Part shown: piece after piece, positions 1 to 6,968 of the stretch
How the letters are laid out: each line of letters begins with the position of its first letter
How positions within the stretch are numbered: the stretch's first letter is position 1
NCBI GenBank assembly: GCA_012512865.1
Contig: JAAZDH010000159.1
Location: 1-14,111, forward strand
Source of the DNA: Clostridiaceae bacterium
GTDB taxonomy: Bacteria > Bacillota > Clostridia > Acetivibrionales > DUMC01
Direction: 5' to 3'
DNA: 14,111 nt
The notes under the pieces: generated by a model
The model's database searches: none
The model's input: only the letters and a program-made list of their open reading frames with translations
Told to the model about the DNA's origin: nothing
Position numbers and translations under genes: made by a program

Positions 1-21
1 TATTTATATTTTGATGGCATT

Positions 22-70
22 ATTTAGTAAGTTACATTGAAATAAAATTTAGTAAGTCACATGGAAATAA
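22..70. repeat. Two-copy tandem repeat, 25-bp period
   Basis: A 24-bp unit at 22-45 recurs at 47-70 with 22 of 24 bases identical. Both copies contain TTTAGTAAGT and end in GAAATAA. The pair ends about 40 bp before the start of the oxidoreductase gene, so it could be a double binding site for a regulator, or simply a local duplication. No clear -35/-10 pair with 16-18 bp spacing was found around it. Confidence 0.75.
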
Positions 71-111
71 TGAATGAAAACAATATCTTGAGAGAAAGGG
101 ATGATAATTAA

Positions 112-975
112 ATGAAAAGGATTGGTTTTATTGATTACTTCCTCGATGAATGGCACGCTAACAACTATCCCCAGTGGATAGCTGAAAACTGCCGGAATAA
201 AGGCAGAGACTTGGAATTTGCATATGCTTTTGCTGAAATTGATAAGCCTGGTGGGTTGGATACAGATTCGTGGTGCAAAAAATATGGAGCTGAGAAGCTT
301 TCATCTATAGATGAGTTGGTAAAAAAATCTGATTGTATTATTGTGCTTTCTCCTGACAACCCGGAACATCATGAAAGACTTTCCAGGATTCCCCTTATGT
401 CAGGCAAACCTGTATATATTGACAAAACTTTCTCACCTGACTTAAAAACAGGTGTCAGGATATTTGAACATGCAGAGAAGCATGGAACGCCTATGTTCTC
501 CAGCTCAGCATTAAGATTTACCAAAGAGTTGGCAGAGTATCCAAATGAAGAAGTGAATCCTGGTACAGTAGAATTTGTTGCTACAACAGGTCCCGGGAGC
601 TTTGAAACATATTCCGTGCACCAGCTTGAAATGATAGTATCTTTAATGGGGCCAGGAGCAAGGCGGGTTAAAAGCCTATCTACAAAGAACAACAGGGTTT
701 TGATCATGGAATACCCCGATGGAAGGAGAGCATCCATGCATCAGATGTCTAAACTGCCCTTCCAGCTAACACTGCAACTGAAAAATGGAAATGGGAGATA
801 CATACCAGGATGTACTGAGTTTTTCCAGGGACTTATAGATTCCATGTTAAATTTCTTTGAAACGGGCAAACCGCCTGTGCCAAAAGACGAGACGCTTACC
901 ATAATGGTTTTAATAGAAGCAGGAAGCAAGGCTCTAGCCAATGATGATACATGGATTAATGTGGAGAAGTGGTAG
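112..975 (+). CDS. Gfo/Idh/MocA-family oxidoreductase
   Basis: This 287-residue protein has the layout of the Gfo/Idh/MocA NAD(P)-dependent oxidoreductases, which oxidise or reduce sugars, inositols and related compounds in the cytoplasm. The N-terminus (IGFIDYFLDEWHANNYP, 4-20) lacks the usual GxGxxG loop but matches a subgroup I recall with this opening. The second half of the Rossmann-like domain shows PDNPEHH (81-87) and GKPVYIDKTFS (99-108 region), where D104-K105 takes the place of the family's EKP motif. His170 in YSVHQLEM is a candidate catalytic residue. The C-terminal part (about 150-287) fits the substrate-binding sheet. It is shorter than the usual 330-380 residues but has an intact start and stop. 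A purine-rich AGAAAGGG lies 10-17 bases before the ATG. The substrate cannot be told from sequence, and no pathway partner lies downstream. Confidence 0.8.
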   Translation: MKRIGFIDYFLDEWHANNYPQWIAENCRNKGRDLEFAYAFAEIDKPGGLDTDSWCKKYGAEKLSSIDELVKKSDCIIVLSPDNPEHHERLSRIPLMSGKPVYIDKTFSPDLKTGVRIFEHAEKHGTPMFSSSALRFTKELAEYPNEEVNPGTVEFVATTGPGSFETYSVHQLEMIVSLMGPGARRVKSLSTKNNRVLIMEYPDGRRASMHQMSKLPFQLTLQLKNGNGRYIPGCTEFFQGLIDSMLNFFETGKPPVPKDETLTIMVLIEAGSKALANDDTWINVEKW

Positions 976-1147
976 TAGCGTATTGATTTAATTGGGAGAA
1001 GGCTATGATGTAGATACTAAGGGGAATGCACGGAGCATCCAAGGCAAAATACTCCTGCATTCTTGCTGATTTAATAATTTAATAACTTAATCTGTTGTGC
1101 TACTTTAAAATTTACAGGCTGTAGGAATATTATGGCAACTCCAGCAG

Positions 1148-1461
1148 CTATGGTATCCCTACTAAGAGTGAGTGGTTAAATTTTAAACCAAACGCTAACT
1201 CTTTGATTCTAGAAAACTTAATATCACGACCTGTAAGCTTATTGATGTAATAACATAGGTTATAGGCCAGGAGCTTGGTTTTTGCCCTGGATAAGAGTCC
1301 CCAATACGGCTTAGCAAGCACCTTTTCAATATTGAGTTGCTGGGTAAGCTGGGAAGCTGAGGTCTCTACCCGGCGTCTTAACTTGAAGATTAATTACCTT
1401 ATAGCTTTTGGGAACTGTGACTTGCTGTTACTCCTTTTAACAGGTAGGATGTCTATTTCTG
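1148..1461 (-). pseudogene. Transposase C-terminal remnant (IS982-like)
   Basis: Reading the - strand from about 1461 down to a TAG at 1148-1150 gives one frame that looks like the tail of a DDE transposase. It contains ILPVKRSNSKSQFPKAIR, then a stop at 1394-1396 (TAA, one change from CAA/Gln), then LIFKLRRRVETSASQLTQQL, NIEKVLAKPYWGLLSRAKTK and LLAYNLCYYINKL. The pattern RRxET-SQL-x-NIE-x-RAK/LAK-W-LxxR-KLLAYNLCYYIN is what I associate with the C-terminus of IS982-family transposases. The N-terminal two thirds are absent, there is an internal stop, and no terminal inverted repeats could be assigned, so the element is dead. The family name rests on motif memory only; that it is a transposase tail is more certain. 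Confidence 0.7.
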
Positions 1462-1503
1462 TATTGAAATAATGTAATAGTACTGAAGTTTATTATTTCA
1501 ATA
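1462..1503. repeat. Perfect 12-bp inverted repeat
   Basis: TATTGAAATAAT at 1462-1473 is repeated as its exact reverse complement ATTATTTCAATA at 1492-1503, with an 18-base loop. It lies directly at the upstream edge of the transposase remnant. It could mark an insertion or deletion junction, a terminal repeat of a small element, or a hairpin in a transcript. There is no T-run next to it, so it does not look like a normal intrinsic terminator. Confidence 0.8.
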
Positions 1504-1579
1504 GCCATATCAAAAATCATATCAATATGCAGTATAAAAAATGTATTGATAGATTTATTTATAACTTTATGGCTTATTC

Positions 1580-1591
1580 AAATAGCTATTT
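1580..1591. promoter_or_regulatory. 12-bp palindrome upstream of antitoxin promoter
   Basis: AAATAGCTATTT reads the same on both strands and ends 28 bp before the -35 element of the toxin-antitoxin promoter. Phd/YefM antitoxins usually repress their own operon by binding palindromes near the promoter, so this is a candidate operator. The position is somewhat far upstream and the region is AT-rich, so chance is possible. Confidence 0.35.
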
Positions 1592-1619
1592 AAACAAATA
1601 TTAAATTGCCATATTTATA

Positions 1620-1648
1620 TTGAATATTATGGATAATTATTATATAAT
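1620..1648 (+). promoter_or_regulatory. Sigma-A-like promoter of the toxin-antitoxin pair
   Basis: TTGAAT at 1620-1625 is followed after exactly 17 bases by TATAAT at 1643-1648. The start of transcription would fall near 1655, about 35 bases before the antitoxin start. A small dyad (ATATT-G-AATAT, 1617-1627) overlaps the -35 element and could also serve in autoregulation. Confidence 0.65.
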
Positions 1649-1689
1649 AAATTATAAACAAGATATACAAGTAAAAGGTGGTGAAGAAA

Positions 1690-1980
1690 GTGAAAATTAA
1701 TTCTACAGAACTTCAGAATAATTTTGGAAAGTACCTGCAATTAGCTGAAACTCAAAGCATATACATTGAAAAAAAAGGCAGCGACAGTATTTTCAAGCTT
1801 TCAAAAGTAAATAGGAAGGAAATGCTTGAAGAAGTTTTATATAGCTTGTACGGATGCTTGAGGGGAACCGGGCTTGAACATGTCAACCCTGAAGAGATAA
1901 TATACCAGAGGGTCTGTGAAAAACTAAACCCTGGTGAAATGGTGATGGAAAATGGCGGAGAAACAAAAAATACTCGTTGA
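1690..1980 (+). CDS. Phd/YefM-type antitoxin
   Basis: The 96-residue product begins VKINSTELQNNFGKYLQLAE, which fits the N-terminal DNA-binding fold of Phd/YefM antitoxins (family pattern xxINxTELxxNFGKYLxLA). Residues about 1-40 would bind operator DNA. The C-terminal part (42-96, rich in Glu and Lys) would neutralise the toxin. GTG at 1690 is preferred because AAAGGTGGTG lies 6-15 bases before it; the in-frame GTGs at 1678 and 1681 fall inside that ribosome binding site. The gene overlaps the next one by 29 bp, the usual arrangement for a co-translated antitoxin and toxin. The assignment rests on the N-terminal motif and the neighbour. Confidence 0.8.
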   Translation: MKINSTELQNNFGKYLQLAETQSIYIEKKGSDSIFKLSKVNRKEMLEEVLYSLYGCLRGTGLEHVNPEEIIYQRVCEKLNPGEMVMENGGETKNTR

Positions 1981-2389
1981 TACTAATGTAATTTTAGATT
2001 TATTATTGGCAAGACAACCTTTTGCTGAAGGATCAAGGGAGATATTTTTAAAAGCTGTAAATGGAGAGATAGAAATTTATGTTACCAGCTGCAGCATAAA
2101 TACCCTTGTTTACTTCATAGAGAAGAATATTGGTTACAAGAAGACGAGGGAAATCATAAGCAGCTTTTTGCAAATTGCAAAATGTATAGATATTACCATA
2201 AATGATATTCAAAAGGCATTTAATAATATGGAAATAACTGATACAGAAGATGCCATTCAAATGCAGGGAGCTATTAAGGCTGGAATGGATTTTATCTTAA
2301 CCAGGGATTGTAATTTTCTTAACATTAAAACAGGGGATGTACCTGTTTTATCACCTTCCGATTACTTGGCAAAGTATAACGCAATGTGA
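1952..2389 (+). CDS. PIN-domain toxin (VapC-like, PIN_3 type)
   Basis: This 145-residue protein is a PIN domain from end to end, a fold found in Mg-dependent ribonuclease toxins that cut tRNA or other RNA. It opens with ILVDTNVILDLLLARQPF (Asp10 is the first catalytic acid), carries TDTEDAIQMQGA at 97-106 (Asp100 and neighbouring acids match the DFEDALQ-type motif) and ILTRDCNFL at 115-123 (Asp119). This order resembles the PIN_3 subgroup more than classical VapC. The second acidic position is not obvious in SINTLVYFIEK (48-58). The start overlaps the antitoxin by 29 bp, with GGTGATGG just before the ATG. Pairing of a PIN toxin with a Phd-type antitoxin is known. Activity is inferred from motifs only. 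Confidence 0.85.
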   Translation: MAEKQKILVDTNVILDLLLARQPFAEGSREIFLKAVNGEIEIYVTSCSINTLVYFIEKNIGYKKTREIISSFLQIAKCIDITINDIQKAFNNMEITDTEDAIQMQGAIKAGMDFILTRDCNFLNIKTGDVPVLSPSDYLAKYNAM

Positions 2390-2505
2390 GCAAGGTTGAT
2401 GCATATTACCTTATCTTTATTTACGTCTTTTTTCAGCTTTTCAATGAAAATAAAAAGAATACAACAAAAAATAAAGATAAATATTGAAAAAAATGTAAAT
2501 TATTG

Positions 2506-2534
2506 TTGACATATTAAAATATATATTGTATAAT
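2506..2534 (+). promoter_or_regulatory. Near-consensus sigma-A promoter of the Tad-like operon
   Basis: TTGACA at 2506-2511 and TATAAT at 2529-2534 are both perfect hexamers with a 17-base spacer. Transcription would start near 2541. It is the strongest promoter sequence in the window. A promoter this good on a pilus operon suggests that control is exerted by a repressor or in the leader. Confidence 0.85.
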
Positions 2535-2537
2535 ATG

Positions 2538-2577
2538 TAATAAATTAACATTTATGATATATAATGTTTATTAATTA
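2538..2577. promoter_or_regulatory. Imperfect 15-bp dyad at the predicted transcription start
   Basis: The arms 2538-2552 and 2563-2577 are reverse complements at 13 of 15 positions, with a perfect AACATT/AATGTT core around a 10-base centre. The position, just after the -10 box, is typical of a repressor operator. As RNA it would be a weak AT-rich hairpin at the 5' end. The low-complexity base composition makes chance symmetry more likely than usual. Confidence 0.5.
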
Positions 2578-2604
2578 ATTGTTTATCGAAATACGTTTAT
2601 GCAT

Positions 2605-2645
2605 GTATATATTTACACATGAATCGTATATTTATACACATGAAT
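2605..2645 (+). repeat. Two tandem 20-mers in the 5' leader
   Basis: GTATATATTTACACATGAAT (2605-2624) and GTATATTTATACACATGAAT (2626-2645) agree at 18 of 20 positions with a 21-bp period, two helical turns. This spacing would put two protein dimers on the same face of the DNA. The copies lie 70-105 bases after the predicted transcription start, in the untranslated leader. Confidence 0.7.
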
Positions 2646-2703
2646 TATAAAAAAACATGGGCCATGAAGGACATGTTTTACAACACTACTGGGAGCGATG
2701 TAT

Positions 2704-4524
2704 ATGGGCGATATGCATGTTGAAACTCAAGCAGAGATGCTTGCTGAAACTCAAGTAGATATGCGTGTTGAAAATAAAGCAGAGACGCATGTTGAGACAC
2801 ATACCAGGACCCAAGTGGAGCAAATTGATACAAGCGTAAACAAACTTCTTGGAGGAAGGTACAGGCTTGTCAAGATCATAGGAAGGGGCGGGACGAGCGT
2901 TGTTTACCTTGCCGAGAACGTAAATCTCGGCACTTTTTGGGCTGTAAAGAGAATACAAAAGAATACCGGGATGGCAAAGGTCTTGAAGGCCGAGCCGGAT
3001 ATACTAAAAAAGCTTAATCACCCGGCATTGCCAAGAATCATAGATATTATTGAAGATAACGAAAACATATATATCATCCAGGATTATATAGAAGGGAACT
3101 CATTGTACAAGGAACTTAAGAAAGTAAAGAAGTTCCCGGAAAAGCAGGTGATGGAATGGGCGAAGCAGATTTGCGACGTCCTGGCATACCTCCATTCATT
3201 TAAACCGAACCCGATTATCTACAGGGACATGAAACCCTCAAATATCATACTTACTCCCTGGGGCGACATTAAGCTGGTGGATTTCGGCATTGCAAGGGAG
3301 TACAAGGAGGAAGCAAAAAATGACACCGTTTACATAGGGACAAGGGGGTATGCTGCTCCCGAACAGTACGGCGGAGGACAGTCCAATATAACCACCGACA
3401 TATACAGCCTCGGGGTTACCCTGTATAACTTGCTCACTGGCAAGGGACCGGACAAGTATCCCTTCGGGTTGGATTTTCCAGGGAATTTTGAGAAGGATAT
3501 AAGCCACGGGATGATGCAGGTTATATGCAAGTGTACGAGGTATAATCCGCAGGAAAGGTACCAGTCAGTACAGGAGTTAAAAAAAGATATCGAGGCAATA
3601 GAAAAAAAGGCAGGGTCAGGGGACCATGACAATATTCCGGGCGAAAAGGCTGAAACAATTTTTACAAGTGCGGGAAGGCTTGTTTTAACGATATGGGGGA
3701 ATACTGAATTTGCATGTGAACTGGCCTATATAGCATCAAAGCTGACAAGGCTTGATGTATTGCTGGTTGATCTGGATTTGCTTTCGCCGAAGGCTGATTT
3801 GTTCCTGGATATAAAGAAATACCCCGAAAAATTGGCAGGTGAAGGGGTGTTGAATGAATCCGGAATAAACATTGTCCTGGATTCCATGGAAAAGGGGCTT
3901 TTTACAAGGGAAAGCCTCCTGGGGTCATGCATAAAGTGCAAGGAACTTGACAACCTGTACATATTAACCGGCAACTACAGGCTGGAAAACTACGAGTATT
4001 ATACCGATGAGAGCCTTGCCGCGTTTATCGATAAAGCGCGTATGATGTTTGATGTACTAATCCTTGCTGTCAGCAAGTGGATTTATGATTTATTTACCGT
4101 TATATCCCTTATAAAGTCTGATTTGAATATTGTCCCTGTCCGTGCCGATATTGACCATTTAAGGGAATTCAACAACTATATCGCTTTTTTGAAGGAAAAA
4201 CAGCAGTTACGGCCCGACAAGGCCAAGTTTGTAGCTTTTGACTACTGTAAATCTATCAACTTGGAAGAAGATGCCATAGAGGAAATCACCCGGCATAACT
4301 ACCTGGGGAAAATCAGGTATTGCCAGAAGAGGGCAAAATGCAGGAATTTGAGGCTTTCATATGCAAGGGAAATGGACATGGGCGTGGTAAATGATTATAT
4401 CCTGGTTCTTAAAAGATTAAAACTGCTTTCCCGTGCATATTCCATGAAGGCCGGGTCCAAAAAAGTGCCCTGGAGATTCCTGGTTAGGACAAGACCGGCA
4501 AGGGAGGTGAAAGCGTGCCAATAA
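2704..4524 (+). CDS. Ser/Thr protein kinase fused to degenerate TadZ/CpaE-like domain
   Basis: The 606-residue product joins two domains (numbering from the upstream ATG at 2698). After an octapeptide-repeat N-terminus (6-40), a Hanks-type kinase spans about 54-303: glycine loop IGRGGTSVVY (61-70), Lys84, Glu99, catalytic YRDMKPSN (Asp177), DFG (195-197), APE (220-222) and DIYSLG (234-239). The key residues are present, so it should be active. HRD has Tyr in place of His. There is no PASTA repeat or membrane segment. The part from about 325 to 575 resembles the MinD-like ATPase domain of TadZ/CpaE: VLLVDLDLLSPKADLFLD (354-371) matches the switch strand, but the P-loop position (LTIWGNTEFACELAY, 330-344) has no GKT/S, so ATP binding there is doubtful. 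ATG at 2704 is preferred, 8 bases after GGGAG. The stop overlaps cpaF by 10 bp. Inferred role: polar placement or phospho-control of the pilus machine. Confidence 0.85.
   Translation: MGDMHVETQAEMLAETQVDMRVENKAETHVETHTRTQVEQIDTSVNKLLGGRYRLVKIIGRGGTSVVYLAENVNLGTFWAVKRIQKNTGMAKVLKAEPDILKKLNHPALPRIIDIIEDNENIYIIQDYIEGNSLYKELKKVKKFPEKQVMEWAKQICDVLAYLHSFKPNPIIYRDMKPSNIILTPWGDIKLVDFGIAREYKEEAKNDTVYIGTRGYAAPEQYGGGQSNITTDIYSLGVTLYNLLTGKGPDKYPFGLDFPGNFEKDISHGMMQVICKCTRYNPQERYQSVQELKKDIEAIEKKAGSGDHDNIPGEKAETIFTSAGRLVLTIWGNTEFACELAYIASKLTRLDVLLVDLDLLSPKADLFLDIKKYPEKLAGEGVLNESGINIVLDSMEKGLFTRESLLGSCIKCKELDNLYILTGNYRLENYEYYTDESLAAFIDKARMMFDVLILAVSKWIYDLFTVISLIKSDLNIVPVRADIDHLREFNNYIAFLKEKQQLRPDKAKFVAFDYCKSINLEEDAIEEITRHNYLGKIRYCQKRAKCRNLRLSYAREMDMGVVNDYILVLKRLKLLSRAYSMKAGSKKVPWRFLVRTRPAREVKACQ
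2713..2808 (+). repeat. Four 24-bp coding repeats (octapeptide array)
   Basis: Four consecutive 24-base units encode MHVETQAE, MLAETQVD, MRVENKAE and THVETHTR, with a decayed fifth starting TQVEQ. The consensus is xxVETxAE. DNA copies of the first two units are clearly related. The array forms the N-terminal tail before the kinase domain. The eight-residue period does not fit a canonical heptad coiled coil. Threonines in each unit are possible autophosphorylation sites, which is inference. Confidence 0.75.
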
Positions 4525-5807
4525 TAACCACCCTTAACAAGATGCTGCTGGATAGCGGTGAGGCTTTTATGTTTGAAAGGGACAAGGGTGACATAGCTGC
4601 AATTATTTCAAATATTACTTTCAATATATTGAGGGATTCGCCAAAACTTGTTGCCGATGTGGCAAACGGCCTGGTAGGCAGGCACCTGCTGGATATGGCA
4701 ATTATAAAAGATATTGACAGGAACAAGTACCATTGCGGTATTTTCAGGGACAAGCTCATCAAGAGGGTCCTGGACTACATGTTCGGGTACGGGGAGCTCC
4801 AGCAGTATGTAGAAGATGAAGAGATATCGGATATAGACGGCACAAGGTACAACGAGTTCGTGATCAAGAAGCGGGGCAGGCGCGAAAAGGTTCCCGTGGA
4901 TTTCGGGAATGAAAAAATATTCGACACTTATTGCAAGCTCATAGCCATACGAAATGGCGGGATATTAAACGAAAATGACAGCCACTGCAGGGTTACCGAC
5001 GAGAAAAGGAGGCTTAGGATTAATGTATCGATAAAGCCAAGAAATATATCGGGACCTGCCATAAGCATCCGAAAACACCGCTTGCAAAGCTACAACCTTT
5101 CGGACCTTGTAAAACTTGGCATGATTTGCGACGAAATGAAGACATTAATAGAAAAGCTTGCATTTACCGATGCAACCGTTGTTTTCGGCGGCAAGGGGGC
5201 AGCAGGCAAAACAACTCTCATGAGGGCCTTTGTAAATGCCCTGCCTGAAATGGAACGGGTGCTGATAGCGGAAACCGATGCGGAAATCTACCCGGATAAA
5301 CCGTATTGCATCGAGCAGAGGGTAAAGAAAGAAAACGAGGGCGGCAGGCCGGTAACTTTAAAAGATCTTGTCAAGGATGGCCTTACGATGTCCCTGGATT
5401 CTTACTGCATCGGGGAAATCACGGGGGATGAAGCCTGGGAGTTTGTCAAGGCTTCTTTTACGGGGCACAGGGGGCTTGCGACAATACACTCGGAAAGCGC
5501 CGAGGATACGCTATCAAGGCTTTTGGTATTAAGCAAGGGGGCAAAGGCGGCGGAAAGCGAAAAGACCATGAAAGAAATGATGGCCAAGAGCATAGACGTG
5601 ATATTTTACTTGAAATCTTTCAAGGTGGTGGATGTGCTTGAAGTATTAGGTTACGATGCCGAAAAGGACGCCTTTTTATACAACAGGTTGTTTGAATTCA
5701 GGATAAGGCATGAAGATTGCGAAGGTAATATCGAGGGAGAATTTGTAAAGTGCTCGGATGACGGGGAGAGGATAAAGCGCATCTTTGCAAGGAGAGGGTT
5801 TTTATGA
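4515..5807 (+). CDS. CpaF/TadA-type secretion motor ATPase
   Basis: The 430-residue product is a type II/IV secretion-superfamily hexameric ATPase that would energise pilus subunit assembly at the inner face of the membrane. The N-terminal domain contains GYGELQQYVEDEEISDI (91-107), matching the family's GxGPLxxLLxDPxVxDI, and IRKHR (185-189). The Walker A motif is GGKGAAGKTT (225-234), an Asp-box-like segment ETDAEIYP follows (253-260), and the Walker B region reads YCIGEITGDEAWEF (297-310). FTGHRGLATIHSES (315-328) matches the family's NTGHxGxxxTxHA segment with its His. Length is typical for CpaF. GTG at 4515 is preceded by AGGGAGGTG and lies inside the end of the kinase gene, so the two are translationally coupled. 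The stop overlaps tadB by 4 bp. The expected second Gly of GSGKT is Ala here. Confidence 0.92.
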   Translation: MPIITTLNKMLLDSGEAFMFERDKGDIAAIISNITFNILRDSPKLVADVANGLVGRHLLDMAIIKDIDRNKYHCGIFRDKLIKRVLDYMFGYGELQQYVEDEEISDIDGTRYNEFVIKKRGRREKVPVDFGNEKIFDTYCKLIAIRNGGILNENDSHCRVTDEKRRLRINVSIKPRNISGPAISIRKHRLQSYNLSDLVKLGMICDEMKTLIEKLAFTDATVVFGGKGAAGKTTLMRAFVNALPEMERVLIAETDAEIYPDKPYCIEQRVKKENEGGRPVTLKDLVKDGLTMSLDSYCIGEITGDEAWEFVKASFTGHRGLATIHSESAEDTLSRLLVLSKGAKAAESEKTMKEMMAKSIDVIFYLKSFKVVDVLEVLGYDAEKDAFLYNRLFEFRIRHEDCEGNIEGEFVKCSDDGERIKRIFARRGFL

Positions 5808-6889
5808 TGGAGAATATGCTTGTATCAATAGAAGGCATGCCTGTATCAATGAGAAGTTTATCCTTGTTGACGGGTAATATGTTTCTGCCGGCAAGGAACA
5901 TGCCTGCGGCAGCTGCAATGGCCGTTACCATCCTGGCATACCTGGTTATCATGCTGGCTATTGCAATCGTGCTTATTGCCATGTTCAGTGTTGCCCGCGG
6001 TATTGGGTTAAAGGGGGTTATCAAGGAGGGTGCAGGCTTGAACCATACCAGTGAAAAGAGCATTGAAAAGAGATTGAGGAAGGATGTTAGAAAGTATGGC
6101 GGGGTTTTGGGCAGCAAACTTGGTTTCGCCGAAAAAATCGAACTGTACCTTGTTGACAAGTCCAACATCAGGCGATATGTACCATTTATGAGTGCCCGCC
6201 TGCTGCTGATGGTTTGCCTTTCAATTTTTTGCACCTGCTCATGGTTGTTTTACAGGCTGCTTCGATTTATGCCTTCGGCTGTTTCACTGGCTGCGGTAGC
6301 CTCCCTCATACCGGTAGTCATCTTGGACCTCATGGGACGGTACAACTCGGAAAAAGTAAGAAAAAAGCTGGCGGAGTTTATCTCGGTGCTGAACAGGTGG
6401 TGTGCGGTAAAAGAAGATATATTCTATGCTTTTGAAAAATCATTGGACTCGGGCATAGGGGAGCCCTTGAGCACCTTTATCCGCGACATGGTTATCCAGG
6501 TGAACAGGGGAATAGACCCGGCAGATGCACTGGGCATCCTGCAGATGAAAGTGGATAATCCCCAGTTCAAGGATTTTATAGTGAACATAAAGCAGAACAT
6601 TAAGCACAGGGGTGACTTGAAGACACTCTTGGATAACCTGGAAGACCAGTTTTATAAAATCGAGGAGGAATTCAACAGGAGGAAGATATCCACTTACAGG
6701 GACAGGATGATAGTATATGTTATCATGCTCCTGGTGCTGTTTACGGGCTACTTCTTCCTCAAAATAAATCCTGCAGTTGAGGATTTCTACCTTGGAACAA
6801 CAATGGGCAAAACCCTGGTTGCATTGTTTTGTTTCTTGTATATCGCGGGGTTTTACATGATAATTCGCGCTGATAAATTCAAGTATTAG
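5804..6889 (+). CDS. TadB-like pilus platform protein
   Basis: This 361-residue membrane protein fits TadB, the type II secretion F-domain protein that with TadC forms the platform on which the CpaF motor acts. Hydrophobic segments are at about 37-63, 130-150, 156-176, 302-320 and 336-355. The cytoplasmic region 180-300 has the F-domain helix pattern, including RKKLAEFISVLNRWCAVKEDI, GEPLSTFIRDMVIQVNRG and TLLDNLEDQFYKIEEEFNRR. The ATG overlaps the cpaF stop as ATGA and AAGGAGAGG precedes it. The N-terminal 35 residues before the first membrane segment are an extra stretch of unknown role. Assignment follows from membrane topology, F-domain features and position after cpaF. Confidence 0.85.
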   Translation: MMENMLVSIEGMPVSMRSLSLLTGNMFLPARNMPAAAAMAVTILAYLVIMLAIAIVLIAMFSVARGIGLKGVIKEGAGLNHTSEKSIEKRLRKDVRKYGGVLGSKLGFAEKIELYLVDKSNIRRYVPFMSARLLLMVCLSIFCTCSWLFYRLLRFMPSAVSLAAVASLIPVVILDLMGRYNSEKVRKKLAEFISVLNRWCAVKEDIFYAFEKSLDSGIGEPLSTFIRDMVIQVNRGIDPADALGILQMKVDNPQFKDFIVNIKQNIKHRGDLKTLLDNLEDQFYKIEEEFNRRKISTYRDRMIVYVIMLLVLFTGYFFLKINPAVEDFYLGTTMGKTLVALFCFLYIAGFYMIIRADKFKY

Positions 6890-6968
6890 AGTATTAGGGC
6901 AAAACACGGGCGGGACAAGATGACTGTCTTACTTAAATGCCATGTATTAATTGCGGTGGGAGGCCAGG

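Larger units (their letters stand above)
976..1689. other. 714-bp region without an intact gene
   Basis: Between the oxidoreductase and the antitoxin gene there is no intact reading frame with a ribosome binding site. The stretch holds a decayed transposase tail on the - strand (1148-1461), a perfect 12-bp inverted repeat (1462-1503), a 12-bp palindrome (1580-1591) and the toxin-antitoxin promoter (1620-1648). Nothing recognisable was seen at 976-1147 apart from a weak GAATGCA/TGCATTC inverted pair at about 1024-1063. No convincing terminator follows the oxidoreductase. Confidence 0.7.
2390..2703. other. AT-rich leader region of the Tad-like operon
   Basis: This 314-bp stretch has no gene. 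It holds a near-consensus promoter (2506-2534), an imperfect dyad around the predicted transcription start (2538-2577), two tandem 20-mers (2605-2645) and a GGGAG ribosome binding site (2691-2695). The predicted 5' leader is about 160 bases long. No known riboswitch, including a cyclic-di-GMP riboswitch, was recognised in it. No good terminator was found after the PIN gene. Confidence 0.7.

Noticed and set aside
1275..1472. A 65-codon open frame on the + strand
   Set aside because: It is antisense to the decayed transposase tail, which gives the better protein match on the - strand, and its TTG start lacks a ribosome binding site.
2605..2645. Repeats as a CRISPR-like array
   Set aside because: Only two copies with a one-base gap and no spacers; they are tandem duplications.
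2541..2703. Possible cyclic-di-GMP riboswitch in the pilus operon leader
   Set aside because: Neither the GEMM-I nor the GEMM-II conserved core could be found; the leader is AT-rich with only simple repeats.
6440..6907. A 155-codon open frame on the - strand opposite tadB
   Set aside because: It overlaps the conserved F domain of TadB and has no ribosome binding site or known motif.
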